Positions 7,878 through 15,906 of a stretch of 53,897 nucleotides of DNA are shown piece after piece (within the stretch, counting starts at the first letter, position 1; each line of letters begins with the position of its first letter). The notes below the pieces were generated by a model, which ran no database searches, was not told the origin of the DNA, and worked only from the letters and a program-made list of their open reading frames with translations. The translations under genes were made by a program, and so were the position numbers. This stretch comes from an uncultured Porphyromonadaceae bacterium (GTDB lineage: Bacteria > Bacteroidota > Bacteroidia > Bacteroidales > Muribaculaceae). The stretch spans positions 1-53,897 of the forward strand of contig CAMTMX010000010.1 in NCBI GenBank assembly GCA_947073495.1, in the 5' to 3' direction.

Positions 7878-9112
7878 TTCTTATAATAACTATCTTTATG
7901 GATGATTATTGCATAAGTTGCTGAAAGGATAAGCGTGGCGGCAATTAGTGGAAAGATTGCCGGATTGGCGCTCTGATTCTGGAACGGCCAGACCACAAGC
8001 AGGCAAATCATCGCCACAATATTGTAGTAAGCCATCGCCACGGCGACAGAACGCAATTTACGCCACCATACGCACACTGCGAACGCAAGTTGAAACGGAT
8101 TCAACCAAAAGATAAGCGCGTTGGGAGAAGTGGCTTCATGACTTGATATAAACACCAGAAACGCCGTCAAGGTTCCCGCGAGTCCCAACAAAAAAAACCA
8201 CAAGGAAATAACAAAACGGCATATCTTCTTATTTATCAAGCTATATGCACAAATCGCTGCTATTATCAAAACCACCGCTATCGCGCAAAACAGAGGGGTA
8301 AGATACCAAGGAGTGGCAGGCAATGTGACATCGCCATATCCTTCGTTAAGCACCCTTGTAGTCCTGACAAGACTCCTCCCGTCGCTAAGTCTTGCGGAAG
8401 CTGCCTTATTCATCATCTCCACCGGGACAAACATCTCCTCACGTCCGGAAAGCTGATAATCTATCCCGGAACCCAACGCAAGATCGATGCCGAACTGATA
8501 CCAGGGATAATTGCGGTTGTAATGGCGCATCTCATTGCGATATGTGGCATAATTCACGTCTGAAGGATACTCCACATGATGCCCGTATGCGTCGTCCACC
8601 CTGTCAATGATTCTGGTGGCACAATTATCCTTTACGTAATTATACCGGTATTTTCGGTTTTGCGGCAATGCCTCGGTCTGAAGCAACTGTAAAAGACGGT
8701 GAGCCTCCTCCTGAGTCATGTCAAGATCCTGTTCCACCACCTTTGACCCGCGCGAAATATATTCCGGCAAAAACCATTCAAAAGGGTAACCGGCACAGAT
8801 ATAGTCAGTCTCCCCCTTCACAAACCGGTAGACAAAATTCGGTTCCCTAAAATTGAAAATGCCGTAATTCCACACCGAATCACGCCCTTCTCCCCTCACT
8901 CTTATTGCCTCATGTCCGTAAAGTTCATATATTTCCGGACCCGGATAGCAAGTGATGAGACTGACCGTCAAAGAGTCTGACCGGGCGTCAATACAGGTTG
9001 CGGCAAGAGCCTCGCCATTGCGCGACGCACCTGCCGAAAGCCACGACAACGCCATGACAATAAAGATTGTCATGGCGCCCGTCGGTAGAATATTTAACTT
9101 TCGTAAATTCAC
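7874..9112 (-). CDS. DUF4105 / Lnb-like periplasmic Cys-His protein with C-terminal membrane helices
   Basis: A 412-aa protein with an N-terminal signal or anchor (TIFIVMALSWLSAGAS) and a DUF4105 domain. It has CYPGPEIYELYGHEAIRV with His67 and YNYVKDNCATRIIDRV with Cys164, a papain-like Cys-His pair. The C-terminus has about five hydrophobic helices between 265 and 410. DUF4105 includes the Bacteroidota lipoprotein N-acyltransferase Lnb, so lipoprotein maturation is a reasonable hypothesis, not shown here. The GTG start directly follows the asnS TAA and supplies the basic N-region (RK) a signal peptide needs; an ATG at 9073 is the alternative. The stop overlaps the next gene by 4 bases (ATGA), so the two proteins are probably made together. 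Confidence 0.8.
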   Translation of the reverse strand: MNLRKLNILPTGAMTIFIVMALSWLSAGASRNGEALAATCIDARSDSLTVSLITCYPGPEIYELYGHEAIRVRGEGRDSVWNYGIFNFREPNFVYRFVKGETDYICAGYPFEWFLPEYISRGSKVVEQDLDMTQEEAHRLLQLLQTEALPQNRKYRYNYVKDNCATRIIDRVDDAYGHHVEYPSDVNYATYRNEMRHYNRNYPWYQFGIDLALGSGIDYQLSGREEMFVPVEMMNKAASARLSDGRSLVRTTRVLNEGYGDVTLPATPWYLTPLFCAIAVVLIIAAICAYSLINKKICRFVISLWFFLLGLAGTLTAFLVFISSHEATSPNALIFWLNPFQLAFAVCVWWRKLRSVAVAMAYYNIVAMICLLVVWPFQNQSANPAIFPLIAATLILSATYAIIIHKDSYYKK

Positions 9113-10507
9113 TTAAAACTCGCAATTGTTCGGATATCGTGGGAAAGGGATCACGTCGCGGATGTTCTGCATTCCGGTCACAAACAGCACAAGACGTTCG
9201 AAACCGAGACCGAAACCGCTGTGCGGCACAGTGCCGTATTTACGTGTATCCATATACCAGTCCATACCTGAGAGACCGAGTTCATCCACACGCTTCTGAA
9301 GTTTCTCAAGATTCTCTTCGCGCTGGCTGCCACCGATAATCTCGCCGATTTTCGGGAAAAGCACATCCATTGCACGCACTGTCTTCCCGTCGTCATTGAG
9401 CTTCATATAGAAAGCCTTGATCTCTTTAGGATAGTCGGTAAGGATCACAGGTTTTTTGAAGTGCTCCTCCACGAGATATCTTTCATGCTCGGAAGCGAGG
9501 TCAACTCCCCAATAAACCGGGAACTCAAACTTCTTGCCGCTCTCCTCGAGAATCTTCACGCCTTCCGAGTATGGGAGACGTACGAAGTCATTGTCGATAA
9601 CGAATTTCAAGCGGTCGATAAGCTCCTTGTCGAAGTGGTCGTTAAGGAATTTGATATCGTCCCCACAGTGCTCGAGAGCATATGAGATACAATACTTTAT
9701 AAATTCCTCCGCAAGATCCATGTTGTCGGCAATCTCATAGAACGCCATCTCCGGTTCGATCATCCAGAATTCTGAAAGGTGGCGCGGAGTGTTGGAATTC
9801 TCGGCACGGAACGTGGGGCCGAAAGTATAGATCAGACCTAATGCTGTGGCTCCCAGCTCACCCTCAAGCTGTCCGGAGACAGTAAGCGACGCGAGCTTGC
9901 CGAAGAAATCCTGAGAATAATCTATATTCCCCGCTTCGTCTTTCGGAAGGTCGTTGAGAGGGAGTGTGGTCACCTGGAACTGTGCTCCCGCACCTTCACA
10001 ATCTGATGCAGTGATCAGCGGAGTGTGGAAATAATAGAATCCCTTGTCGTTAAAGAATTTATGGATTGCATATGCAAGTGCATGGCGGATCCTGAGCACC
10101 GCACCGAACGTGTTGGTGCGGGGACGGAGGTGAGCTTTCTCACGAAGGAACTCGAGAGTGTGCCCTTTCTTCTGGAGAGGATAGTCGCCGGGGGCGGTGC
10201 CATAGACTTCAAGCTCATCAGCCTGCACTTCCACGCTCTGACCGGCGCCCTGCGATGCCACGAGCTCACCCTGCACATGTATGCTTGAACCTGTAGTGAT
10301 CGGCTTAAGCTGCTCGTCGGAAAATTTTGAAAGGTCGAACACAATCTGAAGATTGTTGATGGTGCTACCGTCGTTGAGGGCAACAAACTGCACATTCTTG
10401 TTGCCGCGGCGGGTGCGCACCCATCCCTTCACATCCACTTTCTTGCCGGCGCCTTCGGCACCTTCGGCAAGCACAGTCTTAACCGTCTTTCTTCTAATAT
10501 CTTCCAT
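9113..10507 (-). CDS. asnS: Asparaginyl-tRNA synthetase
   Basis: This class IIb enzyme charges tRNA-Asn with asparagine. The 464-aa protein has an N-terminal anticodon-binding OB fold (about 18-105, with [23 protein letters not shown]). The catalytic core has motif 2 as [21 protein letters not shown] and motif 3 as [15 protein letters not shown], ending [10 protein letters not shown]. That ending and the R-A-E-N-S-x-T motif are diagnostic of AsnRS rather than AspRS. The start is 19 bases below the rluB-like stop and the stop abuts the DUF4105 GTG, so it is an internal gene of one minus-strand operon. Confidence 0.97.
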   Translation of the reverse strand: MEDIRRKTVKTVLAEGAEGAGKKVDVKGWVRTRRGNKNVQFVALNDGSTINNLQIVFDLSKFSDEQLKPITTGSSIHVQGELVASQGAGQSVEVQADELEVYGTAPGDYPLQKKGHTLEFLREKAHLRPRTNTFGAVLRIRHALAYAIHKFFNDKGFYYFHTPLITASDCEGAGAQFQVTTLPLNDLPKDEAGNIDYSQDFFGKLASLTVSGQLEGELGATALGLIYTFGPTFRAENSNTPRHLSEFWMIEPEMAFYEIADNMDLAEEFIKYCISYALEHCGDDIKFLNDHFDKELIDRLKFVIDNDFVRLPYSEGVKILEESGKKFEFPVYWGVDLASEHERYLVEEHFKKPVILTDYPKEIKAFYMKLNDDGKTVRAMDVLFPKIGEIIGGSQREENLEKLQKRVDELGLSGMDWYMDTRKYGTVPHSGFGLGFERLVLFVTGMQNIRDVIPFPRYPNNCEF

Positions 10508-10526
10508 TAATTACTAATTGATCTGA

Positions 10527-12044
10527 TTATTCGAAGCTACCCATGCGGAGGAAATTGACTTCTTCCTGAGTGAGATAACGCCAACGTCCACGGGGAAGAT
10601 TCTTCTTGGTGAGACCTGCGAAATATACACGGTCAAGTTTGGTGACACGATATCCGAGGCTTTCGAAGATACGGCGTACAATACGGTTTCTTCCGCTATG
10701 GATCTCGATACCCGCCTGATTGCGGTCTGTCTCGCTCACGTAGCTGATGGCGTCTGCATGGATTTCGCCGTCATCGAGTTCGATGCCGTCGGCGATGCGC
10801 TGCATATCCTCCTCAGTGATATCCTTGTCGGTCCATACGTGATAGATTTTCTTTTTCACAAACTTAGGATGGGTGAGCTTTGATGCGAGGTCACCGTCGT
10901 TTGTGAGAAGGAGAACACCTGTAGTGTTGCGGTCAAGACGTCCCACAGGATAGATGCGCTCCTTGCATGCGTTCTTCACAAGGTCGAGCACAGTGAGGCG
11001 TCCGTTGGGATCGTCGCTTGTTGTCACGCAATCTTTCGGCTTGTTGAGAAGCACATAGCACTTGCGCTCCGGAGTCACAACCTTCTCATCATATTCCACG
11101 ACATCATCGCGTGAAATCTTGGTGCCGAGTTCAGTGACCACTTCGCCATTTACCTTCACGAGACCTTGAGTGATGTATTCGTCAGCCTCACGACGTGAGC
11201 AGATGCCGGCATTCGCCATATATTTGTTGAGACGGATCTGTTCGTTCGGATCGATATCCTCGAGCACATAATCCACCTGACGCGGACGCGGGATAAACAT
11301 CTTGTTGTTCTGAGGCTTGCGGAAACCCTGGTTACGGTTCTGGAAGCCACCCGGACGCTGCTGGTAACCACCTTGGTTACGGTTCTGATAACCGTTGTTA
11401 GGACGCTGCTGATAGCCACCCTGATTACGGTTCTGGTAGCCGTTGTTAGGACGCTGCTGGTAGCCATTGTTGTTGCGAGGCTGGTAACCATTGTTGTTGC
11501 GCTGCTGGTAGCCGTTGTTGGGACGCTGCTGGTAACCGTTGTTGTTGCGCTGCTGATAGCCGTTGTTGGGACGCTGCTGATAGCCGTTGTTGTTGCGAGG
11601 CTGATAGCCGCCCTGGTTACGGTTCTGATAATTGTTCTGACGCGGCTGGTAGTTGCCCTGGCGGGGTTGATAACCCTGACGGGGCTGGTATCCACCCTCC
11701 GCATTCTGCTGATATCCGTTTTCAGCAGATGATTCGTTCTTCTCTCCATCTTCATCTGTGGCGGGGCGCTGCTGATAGCCCTGCTGATAAGACGGACGGT
11801 CATAATGATTGTTGTAGTTGTTGCGGTTGTAGCCCTGCTGGCGTTGCTGATAGCCGTAGGGACGCTGCTGATAACCCTGACGGTCACCGTAAGCACGGTT
11901 CATCTGAGGGCGATCGCCGGTCTGGTGGTCATCGTTAGGGTAATTAACCTTTTCATAGCGGTTGTCTGTATCTCCGCCGTCTGCCGCACCGGCTGCGGGA
12001 GCGATTCCGATTCTCGGACGTTTGGGTTTCTTTTCTGATTCCAT
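10527..12044 (-). CDS. rluB: RsuA/RluB-family pseudouridine synthase with a long prion-like N-terminus
   Basis: This 505-aa protein has two unlike halves. Residues 1-258 are disordered: a KKPKRPR head, then about 20 copies of G-Y-Q-(Q/P/N)-R blocks alternating with NN(N)G and NQGG. This is an R/Y/Q/N-rich composition typical of RNA-binding condensate-forming tails. Residues 268-325 are an S4 RNA-binding domain (IRLNKYMANAGICSRREADEYI). Residues 328-500 are the catalytic domain, with the GRLDRNTTG motif whose Asp371 is the expected nucleophile. RluB-type enzymes modify a uridine in 23S rRNA; the exact site is not deducible. The repeat is also tandem at DNA level (11330-11690). It heads the operon with asnS and the DUF4105 gene. 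Confidence 0.9.
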   Translation of the reverse strand: MESEKKPKRPRIGIAPAAGAADGGDTDNRYEKVNYPNDDHQTGDRPQMNRAYGDRQGYQQRPYGYQQRQQGYNRNNYNNHYDRPSYQQGYQQRPATDEDGEKNESSAENGYQQNAEGGYQPRQGYQPRQGNYQPRQNNYQNRNQGGYQPRNNNGYQQRPNNGYQQRNNNGYQQRPNNGYQQRNNNGYQPRNNNGYQQRPNNGYQNRNQGGYQQRPNNGYQNRNQGGYQQRPGGFQNRNQGFRKPQNNKMFIPRPRQVDYVLEDIDPNEQIRLNKYMANAGICSRREADEYITQGLVKVNGEVVTELGTKISRDDVVEYDEKVVTPERKCYVLLNKPKDCVTTSDDPNGRLTVLDLVKNACKERIYPVGRLDRNTTGVLLLTNDGDLASKLTHPKFVKKKIYHVWTDKDITEEDMQRIADGIELDDGEIHADAISYVSETDRNQAGIEIHSGRNRIVRRIFESLGYRVTKLDRVYFAGLTKKNLPRGRWRYLTQEEVNFLRMGSFE

Positions 12045-12238
12045 CTTAACTAAATTCTGATTTTCTTATATGGTCTTTATATGCCTCACGGCGCAAGACC
12101 TCAGAAAGGGGTTATTGATTTTTGTTTTGAGTTTTTTTGAGTGGTTTTAATAAATTAATGATTTGCGTGTCAATTAATTAGAATAAACGACATCAAAATA
12201 TTTCCGGCATCCCGCCTTATAGGCGACCGCCAATGCTG

Positions 12239-12246
12239 CAAAATTA
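12239..12246 (-). promoter_or_regulatory. Putative promoter of the rluB-asnS-DUF4105-phosphatase operon
   Basis: On the minus strand these bases read TAATTTTG, an exact TAnnTTTG box. The leader to the ATG at 12044 would be about 190 bases. The -33 box is not recognisable. Apart from this box and a small CGCCT/AGGCG stem near 12215, I see nothing else in 12045-12300. Confidence 0.5.
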
Positions 12247-12302
12247 ATAAAAAAATTTGATAACAGGCGTAAAATGCTTGCCATTTTTCAACATAAAAAC
12301 AT

Positions 12303-12335
12303 AGTCCTCACAAATTTCTGAAATTCGTGAGGACT
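12303..12335 (-). terminator. Intrinsic terminator downstream of adk
   Basis: A hairpin with AGTCCTCAC / GTGAGGACT outer arms and an AAATTT-type inner stem (one mismatch). On the minus strand it is followed by ATGTTTTTATG, 22 bases after the adk stop. On the plus strand it is also followed by GTTTTTAT, so it could act both ways. Confidence 0.85.
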
Positions 12336-12357
12336 GTTTTTATATTCGCGTTGACTG

Positions 12358-12951
12358 TTATGCTTTACGCTTTGCACCGGTTTTTGATTCAAGTTCTTTC
12401 GCTATCGTATTGAAGATTTCATCTACAATCCCGCTGCCGTTGACCTGAATATACTTACCCTCTTTGTGATAATAATCACGCAAGGGTGATGTCTGATTAT
12501 GGTAGACGTCGAGACGTTTTTTTATTGTCTCAAGATTGTCGTCGGCACGTCCTGTCTCTTTGCCACGGTTGAGCATGCGTTCCACAAGCTCTTCTTCCGG
12601 CACTTCCAGACCGACCACTGCATGGAGGTCCGTACCTCTTTTCTGCAGCAAACCTTTCAGAGCCTCAGCCTGAGGGATTGTACGGGGGAAACCGTCGAAT
12701 ATGACGCCCGCCTTACCTTTGGCATCCTTTTCAAGCACATCGTCAAGGATGCTTATCATAAGATCGTCAGGGATAAGCTGTCCTTGGGAAATATATTCCT
12801 GAGCCACTTTCCCAAGATCCGTGCCGCGCTTGATATGGTCGCGAAGCACTTCTCCTGTCGAGATATGATGAAGCCCGTATTCTTCGATCAATTTTGCACT
12901 TTGTGTGCCCTTTCCACTTCCGGGGGCACCAAAAAGAACGAGATTTAACAT
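12358..12951 (-). CDS. adk: Adenylate kinase
   Basis: Adenylate kinase catalyses ATP + AMP = 2 ADP in the cytoplasm. The 197-aa protein has the P-loop GAPGSGKGT at 8-16, the AMP-binding FDGFPRT at 85-91 and a short LID segment around RGKETGRADDN with no zinc-binding cysteines. The short-LID form is common in Bacteroidota. The ATG at 12951 gives the standard MLNLVLFGAPGSGKG start. hpt lies upstream on the same strand (stop at 13161), but a 209-base spacer with hairpin-heptad repeats separates them, so co-transcription is uncertain. Confidence 0.97.
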   Translation of the reverse strand: MLNLVLFGAPGSGKGTQSAKLIEEYGLHHISTGEVLRDHIKRGTDLGKVAQEYISQGQLIPDDLMISILDDVLEKDAKGKAGVIFDGFPRTIPQAEALKGLLQKRGTDLHAVVGLEVPEEELVERMLNRGKETGRADDNLETIKKRLDVYHNQTSPLRDYYHKEGKYIQVNGSGIVDEIFNTIAKELESKTGAKRKA

Positions 12952-12984
12952 AATTGTCTACCTATTTAAGTTTCGCATGCTCAC

Positions 12985-13120
12985 TTAAGGGTTAAAGGGT
13001 TAAGGGGTTATATTTATATATATCTAATTAAGCCAGATATCTTTCCACAATTGGATATTAACCTTTTTAACCTCATAACCTCATAACCTCATAACCCTCA
13101 ACTTTCGCAAGCGAAAGTTG
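12985..13120. repeat. Mirrored hairpin-heptad elements between adk and hpt
   Basis: The adk side carries TTAAGT…ACTTAA followed by AGGGTTAAAGGGTTAAGGGG (12985-13010), running away from adk. The hpt side carries the inverted copy: CCTCATAA words (13058-13098) ending in the hairpin CAACTTTCGCAAGCGAAAGT (13099-13120). The two blocks face each other across about 47 bases. Confidence 0.75.
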
Positions 13121-13160
13121 AATAATTGATAATATGAGTGTATTCTGAGTTGGATAGTTC

Positions 13161-13703
13161 CTAATCGGCTACAACATAGATATCTTTGAGGTTGCGCACC
13201 TTCCCGTCAAGGTCGAGACCGTAGCCGATGATAAACTTCGGTGGAATTTCGAATGCCACATAGTCCGGTTTGAACCCTGTCTTGCTACTTTCCGGCTTAT
13301 ACAAAAGTGTGGCAAACCTTACTGAATTGGGATTTCGTTTCTTCAGGTCGGCAATCATCTGTGTGGCTGTGAGCCCCGTGTCGACTATGTCTTCAATGAT
13401 CACCACGTCTCTGCCGTCGATATCTTCATTAAGACCGATGAGTTGTTTCACGCTTCCGGAAGAGCACATCCCTTCATAACTTTTATAGCGCACGAATGAA
13501 ACCGTGCAATCGTTTATCGCCGCCTCGCGGATGAGATCGGCGGCAAATATGAAGGCACCGTTGAGCACACACAGAAACAGGGGACTCTTTCCCAAGAGGT
13601 CTCTCCTGATTTCTGAAGCCACGCGTTTCACCTGCTCCTGAATTTCTTCTCTCGTCAAATACGGCACAAACGTCAGGCCGTCAACAACTACTTTTTCCTC
13701 CAT
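13161..13703 (-). CDS. hpt: Hypoxanthine phosphoribosyltransferase
   Basis: This purine-salvage enzyme converts hypoxanthine (or guanine) plus PRPP to IMP (or GMP). The 180-aa protein has the usual type I phosphoribosyltransferase layout. The loop residues [14 protein letters not shown] lie at 44-57 and the mobile loop RYKSYEGM at 72-79. The PRPP-binding motif [12 protein letters not shown] is at 101-112. The base-binding end has [28 protein letters not shown]. The length matches the family. The upstream side (13704-13920) is a four-unit hairpin-heptad array beginning 7 bases from the start codon; I see no consensus promoter there. Confidence 0.95.
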   Translation of the reverse strand: MEEKVVVDGLTFVPYLTREEIQEQVKRVASEIRRDLLGKSPLFLCVLNGAFIFAADLIREAAINDCTVSFVRYKSYEGMCSSGSVKQLIGLNEDIDGRDVVIIEDIVDTGLTATQMIADLKKRNPNSVRFATLLYKPESSKTGFKPDYVAFEIPPKFIIGYGLDLDGKVRNLKDIYVVAD

Positions 13704-13710
13704 TCTGAAA

Positions 13711-13920
13711 TTTTTGCTTTCGCAAAAGGGTTAAGGGGTTATAGGGTTAGAAGGTTATTTCCCATCTTTTTTGCTTTCGCAAAAGGGTTAAGGGGTTATA
13801 GGGTTAGAAGGTTATTTCCCATCTTTTTTGCTTTCGCAAAAGATCTATGGATTAAGGGGTTAGAAGGTTATTTCCCTCAGGTTTTGCTTTCGCAAAAGGG
13901 TTAAGGGATTAAAGGGTTAA
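13711..13920. repeat. Four tandem hairpin-heptad units (about 57 bp) upstream of hpt
   Basis: The hairpin TTTTGCTTTCGCAAAA occurs at cores 13716, 13773, 13830 and 13886, a spacing of 57, 57 and 56 bases. Each is followed by AAGGGGTTATAGGGTTAGAA-type words and a TTATTTCCCATC spacer. The third copy has lost its first GGGTTA word. Units 1 and 2 are almost identical, which points to recent tandem duplication. Confidence 0.85.
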
Positions 13921-13966
13921 TTTACACAGAATCCTTAAAGAAACCTGAAATCTATCCTCAATTGAA

Positions 13967-14014
13967 GATTAACCTTATAACCTCATAACCCTCAACTTAC
14001 GCTTGCGAAAGTTG
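13967..14014. repeat. Inverted hairpin-heptad element facing the hpt array
   Basis: TTAACCTTATAACCTCATAA words lead into the imperfect hairpin CAACTTACGCTTGCGAAAGT (13993-14014). It lies in the opposite orientation to the array at 13711-13920, on the side of the four-helix-bundle gene. Confidence 0.75.
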
Positions 14015-14049
14015 AATTACTTATTATATTAACGGATTTTTATTCCATT

Positions 14050-14421
14050 TCAATATTTATCAGCGAAACTTTTCTTTAATCCATTAATCAATCTTGACAC
14101 TTCGAAGAAGATTGGCTTTATTGCTTCAAACTGAAAATATTCAATATAACCAAGATCAATTGCAATAGTCAACTGACAAAACGCTTCCATCAGTGAGCCA
14201 TACGCAATTCCGAGAAAATGAACTTTTTCTTTATAGGATAACCTCCCGCTTCCTTCTGCAATATTCGAAGCAACAGATACTATAGATCTCTGCAATTGCT
14301 GAACCAGAGAAAATTTCTCATTATTAGGAAAATACTCAATTAACCTATAAACTTCTTTTATCAAAACTCTTGATCTTTGATAAGCTTCGAGTCTTTCAAA
14401 TGAAAATTCATTCATAACCAA
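14050..14421 (-). CDS. Four-helix bundle protein (23S rRNA intervening-sequence / S23 family)
   Basis: A 123-aa all-helical protein with the family's landmark motifs: FERLEAYQRSRVLIKEVYRL at about 9-28, FSLVQQLQRSIVSVASNIAEGSGR at about 37-60, and LGIAYGSLMEAFCQLTIAIDLGY near 70-92. Members were first found encoded inside 23S rRNA intervening sequences and are structurally related to the Avd accessory protein of diversity-generating retroelements. Here the gene is free-standing, with no rRNA or reverse transcriptase nearby. Its DNA is clearly more AT-rich than the neighbours and it is enclosed by hairpin-heptad elements on both sides, so recent acquisition is plausible. The molecular role is unknown; nucleic-acid binding is inferred from the family. 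Confidence 0.85.
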   Translation of the reverse strand: MVMNEFSFERLEAYQRSRVLIKEVYRLIEYFPNNEKFSLVQQLQRSIVSVASNIAEGSGRLSYKEKVHFLGIAYGSLMEAFCQLTIAIDLGYIEYFQFEAIKPIFFEVSRLINGLKKSFADKY

Positions 14422-14440
14422 ATATGATTGTGAGTTATGA

Positions 14441-14493
14441 TTATAACCCTTTAACCCTTTAACCTTTTAACCCTCAGCTTTCAAAGAAAGCTG
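14441..14493. repeat. Hairpin-heptad element downstream of the secreted-protein gene
   Basis: On the minus strand the hairpin CAGCTTTCTTTGAAAGCTG (14493-14475) begins 4 bases after the stop at 14497. It is followed by AGGGTTAAAAGGTTAAAGGG words out to 14441. The hairpin sequence is unrelated to TTTTGC…GCAAAA but keeps the layout. Confidence 0.75.
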
Positions 14494-14496
14494 AAT

Positions 14497-15609
14497 TTAG
14501 ATTTTTACTTTCTTGCCACCGATGATGTAGATCCCTTTCGGGAGGGATGAAATCTGTGCGTCTGTCGCATCCTGATAGAGTTTGACCCCTGTCATTGTGT
14601 AGACTGCCTTCGGTCCGTTTGATGTGTCGACTCCTATCTCGCTGACGGCGGAGTTGCCGAACACGCACTTGATCTCTGCAGGATATGAGTCGGGCACTGT
14701 GATGTAGGCGGTGTTGGCTGGAATGTAATCAAGACCGCTCGCCTTCACAAAACCGAGCGTTCCGTCGCTGCAACGACCCAACACGCGCATTGTTGCAGGA
14801 TTATATGTCACACGATTGATATGACCCGGAATATCGCAATTGAAATACTGACCGACAAGCTTGTTCCCGTTTATTTCAGGTGCGGCGCCTCCCACATTAA
14901 GACGATTGTCGGAAGCTGTCTTTCCTACACATCCCACAACAACCGGTGTCGCCTTGGGAACTGTTCCTTCAATTTCCGTAAGAGTCACACTCGAAGATGT
15001 AACCGCACTGACATAATACATTTTCACACCTTTCGAATAAGCCGAAAAAGGGAAATCTGCATAGAGCGTCGTGTACAAACCTTCTTTAGCATCCACATCA
15101 GGATAGGCGCCAAAATAATTGTCACCCGCTGCATCCAAGGGTAAAATAAACCATTTGCGGTAATCTCCCGTACAATTGGTAGACATAGAACCATAATCTC
15201 TATTCAGAATATTGCCATCTCCAAGATAGCGGGTTGCCTTACCGTTGGTGCCATAAGCCATATATAGTTTCTGACCGTCTGCCGTGCCGTTTTCCCTCAA
15301 TCTCAAATAATATCCTATTATCTGATAAATACCTGTACCCTGTGCAGTAAGCTGATATTCAGAACCGACCTGAGTAATATCCATGATGCTCGCAGCATCA
15401 TGGCAAACATCGTCAAACACCCTCCACAACCTGATTGCCTGGAGATCGGCTGTGGTTGCAATCATGTCGATGCTACCCCTGTTGTCAATCACAGAGACAT
15501 AGCGGTTTGTCTTATAATTCTTCACACGATAATAGCCATTCCCGTCAAGATTGGCATAGCACGCCAATGCCGATACTGCTGCAATGAAAAGCGTAAATAT
15601 TTTCTTCAT
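14497..15609 (-). CDS. Secreted protein with a T9SS-like C-terminal domain, function unknown
   Basis: The ATG at 15609 (MKKIFTLFIAAVSALACYA) gives a clean signal peptide; an in-frame start 33 bases earlier adds a non-signal-like extension. The mature part of this 370-aa protein opens with DGNGYYRVKNYKTNRYVSV, resembling ricin-type or secreted Bacteroidales beta-rich modules. It continues as a beta-rich domain with no recognisable catalytic motif. The last 45 residues (VYTMTGVKLYQDATDAQISS, then LPKGIYIIGGKKVKI) have the pattern of type IX secretion C-terminal sorting signals: a T-G-x-K-L strand, then L-P-K-G-I-Y-I-x-x-G and a basic end. That fits with the porE-like gene 6 kb away. No family name is offered for the main domain. 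Confidence 0.65.
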   Translation of the reverse strand: MKKIFTLFIAAVSALACYANLDGNGYYRVKNYKTNRYVSVIDNRGSIDMIATTADLQAIRLWRVFDDVCHDAASIMDITQVGSEYQLTAQGTGIYQIIGYYLRLRENGTADGQKLYMAYGTNGKATRYLGDGNILNRDYGSMSTNCTGDYRKWFILPLDAAGDNYFGAYPDVDAKEGLYTTLYADFPFSAYSKGVKMYYVSAVTSSSVTLTEIEGTVPKATPVVVGCVGKTASDNRLNVGGAAPEINGNKLVGQYFNCDIPGHINRVTYNPATMRVLGRCSDGTLGFVKASGLDYIPANTAYITVPDSYPAEIKCVFGNSAVSEIGVDTSNGPKAVYTMTGVKLYQDATDAQISSLPKGIYIIGGKKVKI

Positions 15610-15652
15610 AAAAGTGGAATTTTCGAATAATCCTCTAATCAATTAAAATTAA

Positions 15653-15802
15653 ACTAAACCCAAACCCTCAACCCTAAACCCTAAACCCTCAACCTATAAC
15701 CCTTTAACCCTATAACCCTATAACCCTTCTGCGACAGCAGAAATTAAAGGAATAACCTTATAACCCTTTAACCCCATAACCCTCAGCTTTCAAAGAAAGC
15801 TG
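15653..15802. repeat. Two inverted hairpin-heptad elements plus a CCCTAAA tract
   Basis: This block contains CAAACCCTCAACCCTAAACC followed by further CCCTAAA words (15661-15690). Then come TAACCCTATAACCC words ending at the hairpin TTCTGCGACAGCAGAA (15728-15743). A second run of words ends at the hairpin CAGCTTTCAAAGAAAGCTG (15784-15802). Both read away from the OmpA gene stop at 15907. Confidence 0.8.
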
Positions 15803-15813
15803 AATTACTAAAA

Positions 15814-15850
15814 ATTGGTCATACCGGAAACCAATTCCGATATGACCAAT
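15814..15850 (-). terminator. Putative terminator of the lipoprotein-OmpA operon
   Basis: A 10-bp perfect stem (ATTGGTCATA / TATGACCAAT) with a 17-base loop lies 57 bases after the OmpA stop. On the minus strand it is followed by TTTTAGTAATTC, a short U-tract. Confidence 0.6.
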
Positions 15851-15906
15851 TATATAACGTGTTATTCTGTCGAATATTTTACGTCTGTCGCAACAATCGT
15901 TCCCGA

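Noticed and set aside
9073..9112. asnS and DUF4105 as a fused gene
   Set aside because: A TAA ends asnS directly before the GTG; the genes abut but are not fused.
11330..11690. Non-coding tandem repeat or CRISPR
   Set aside because: The periodicity encodes the GYQQR blocks of the rluB-like protein in frame, so it is a coding repeat.
13711..13920. CRISPR array
   Set aside because: Units repeat in full, including the part that would be a spacer, and there are no variable spacers of constant length or cas genes.
15653..15802. Chromosome or plasmid telomere
   Set aside because: TAACCC words resemble telomeres, but they are internal, flanked by genes on both sides and repeated at many spacers.
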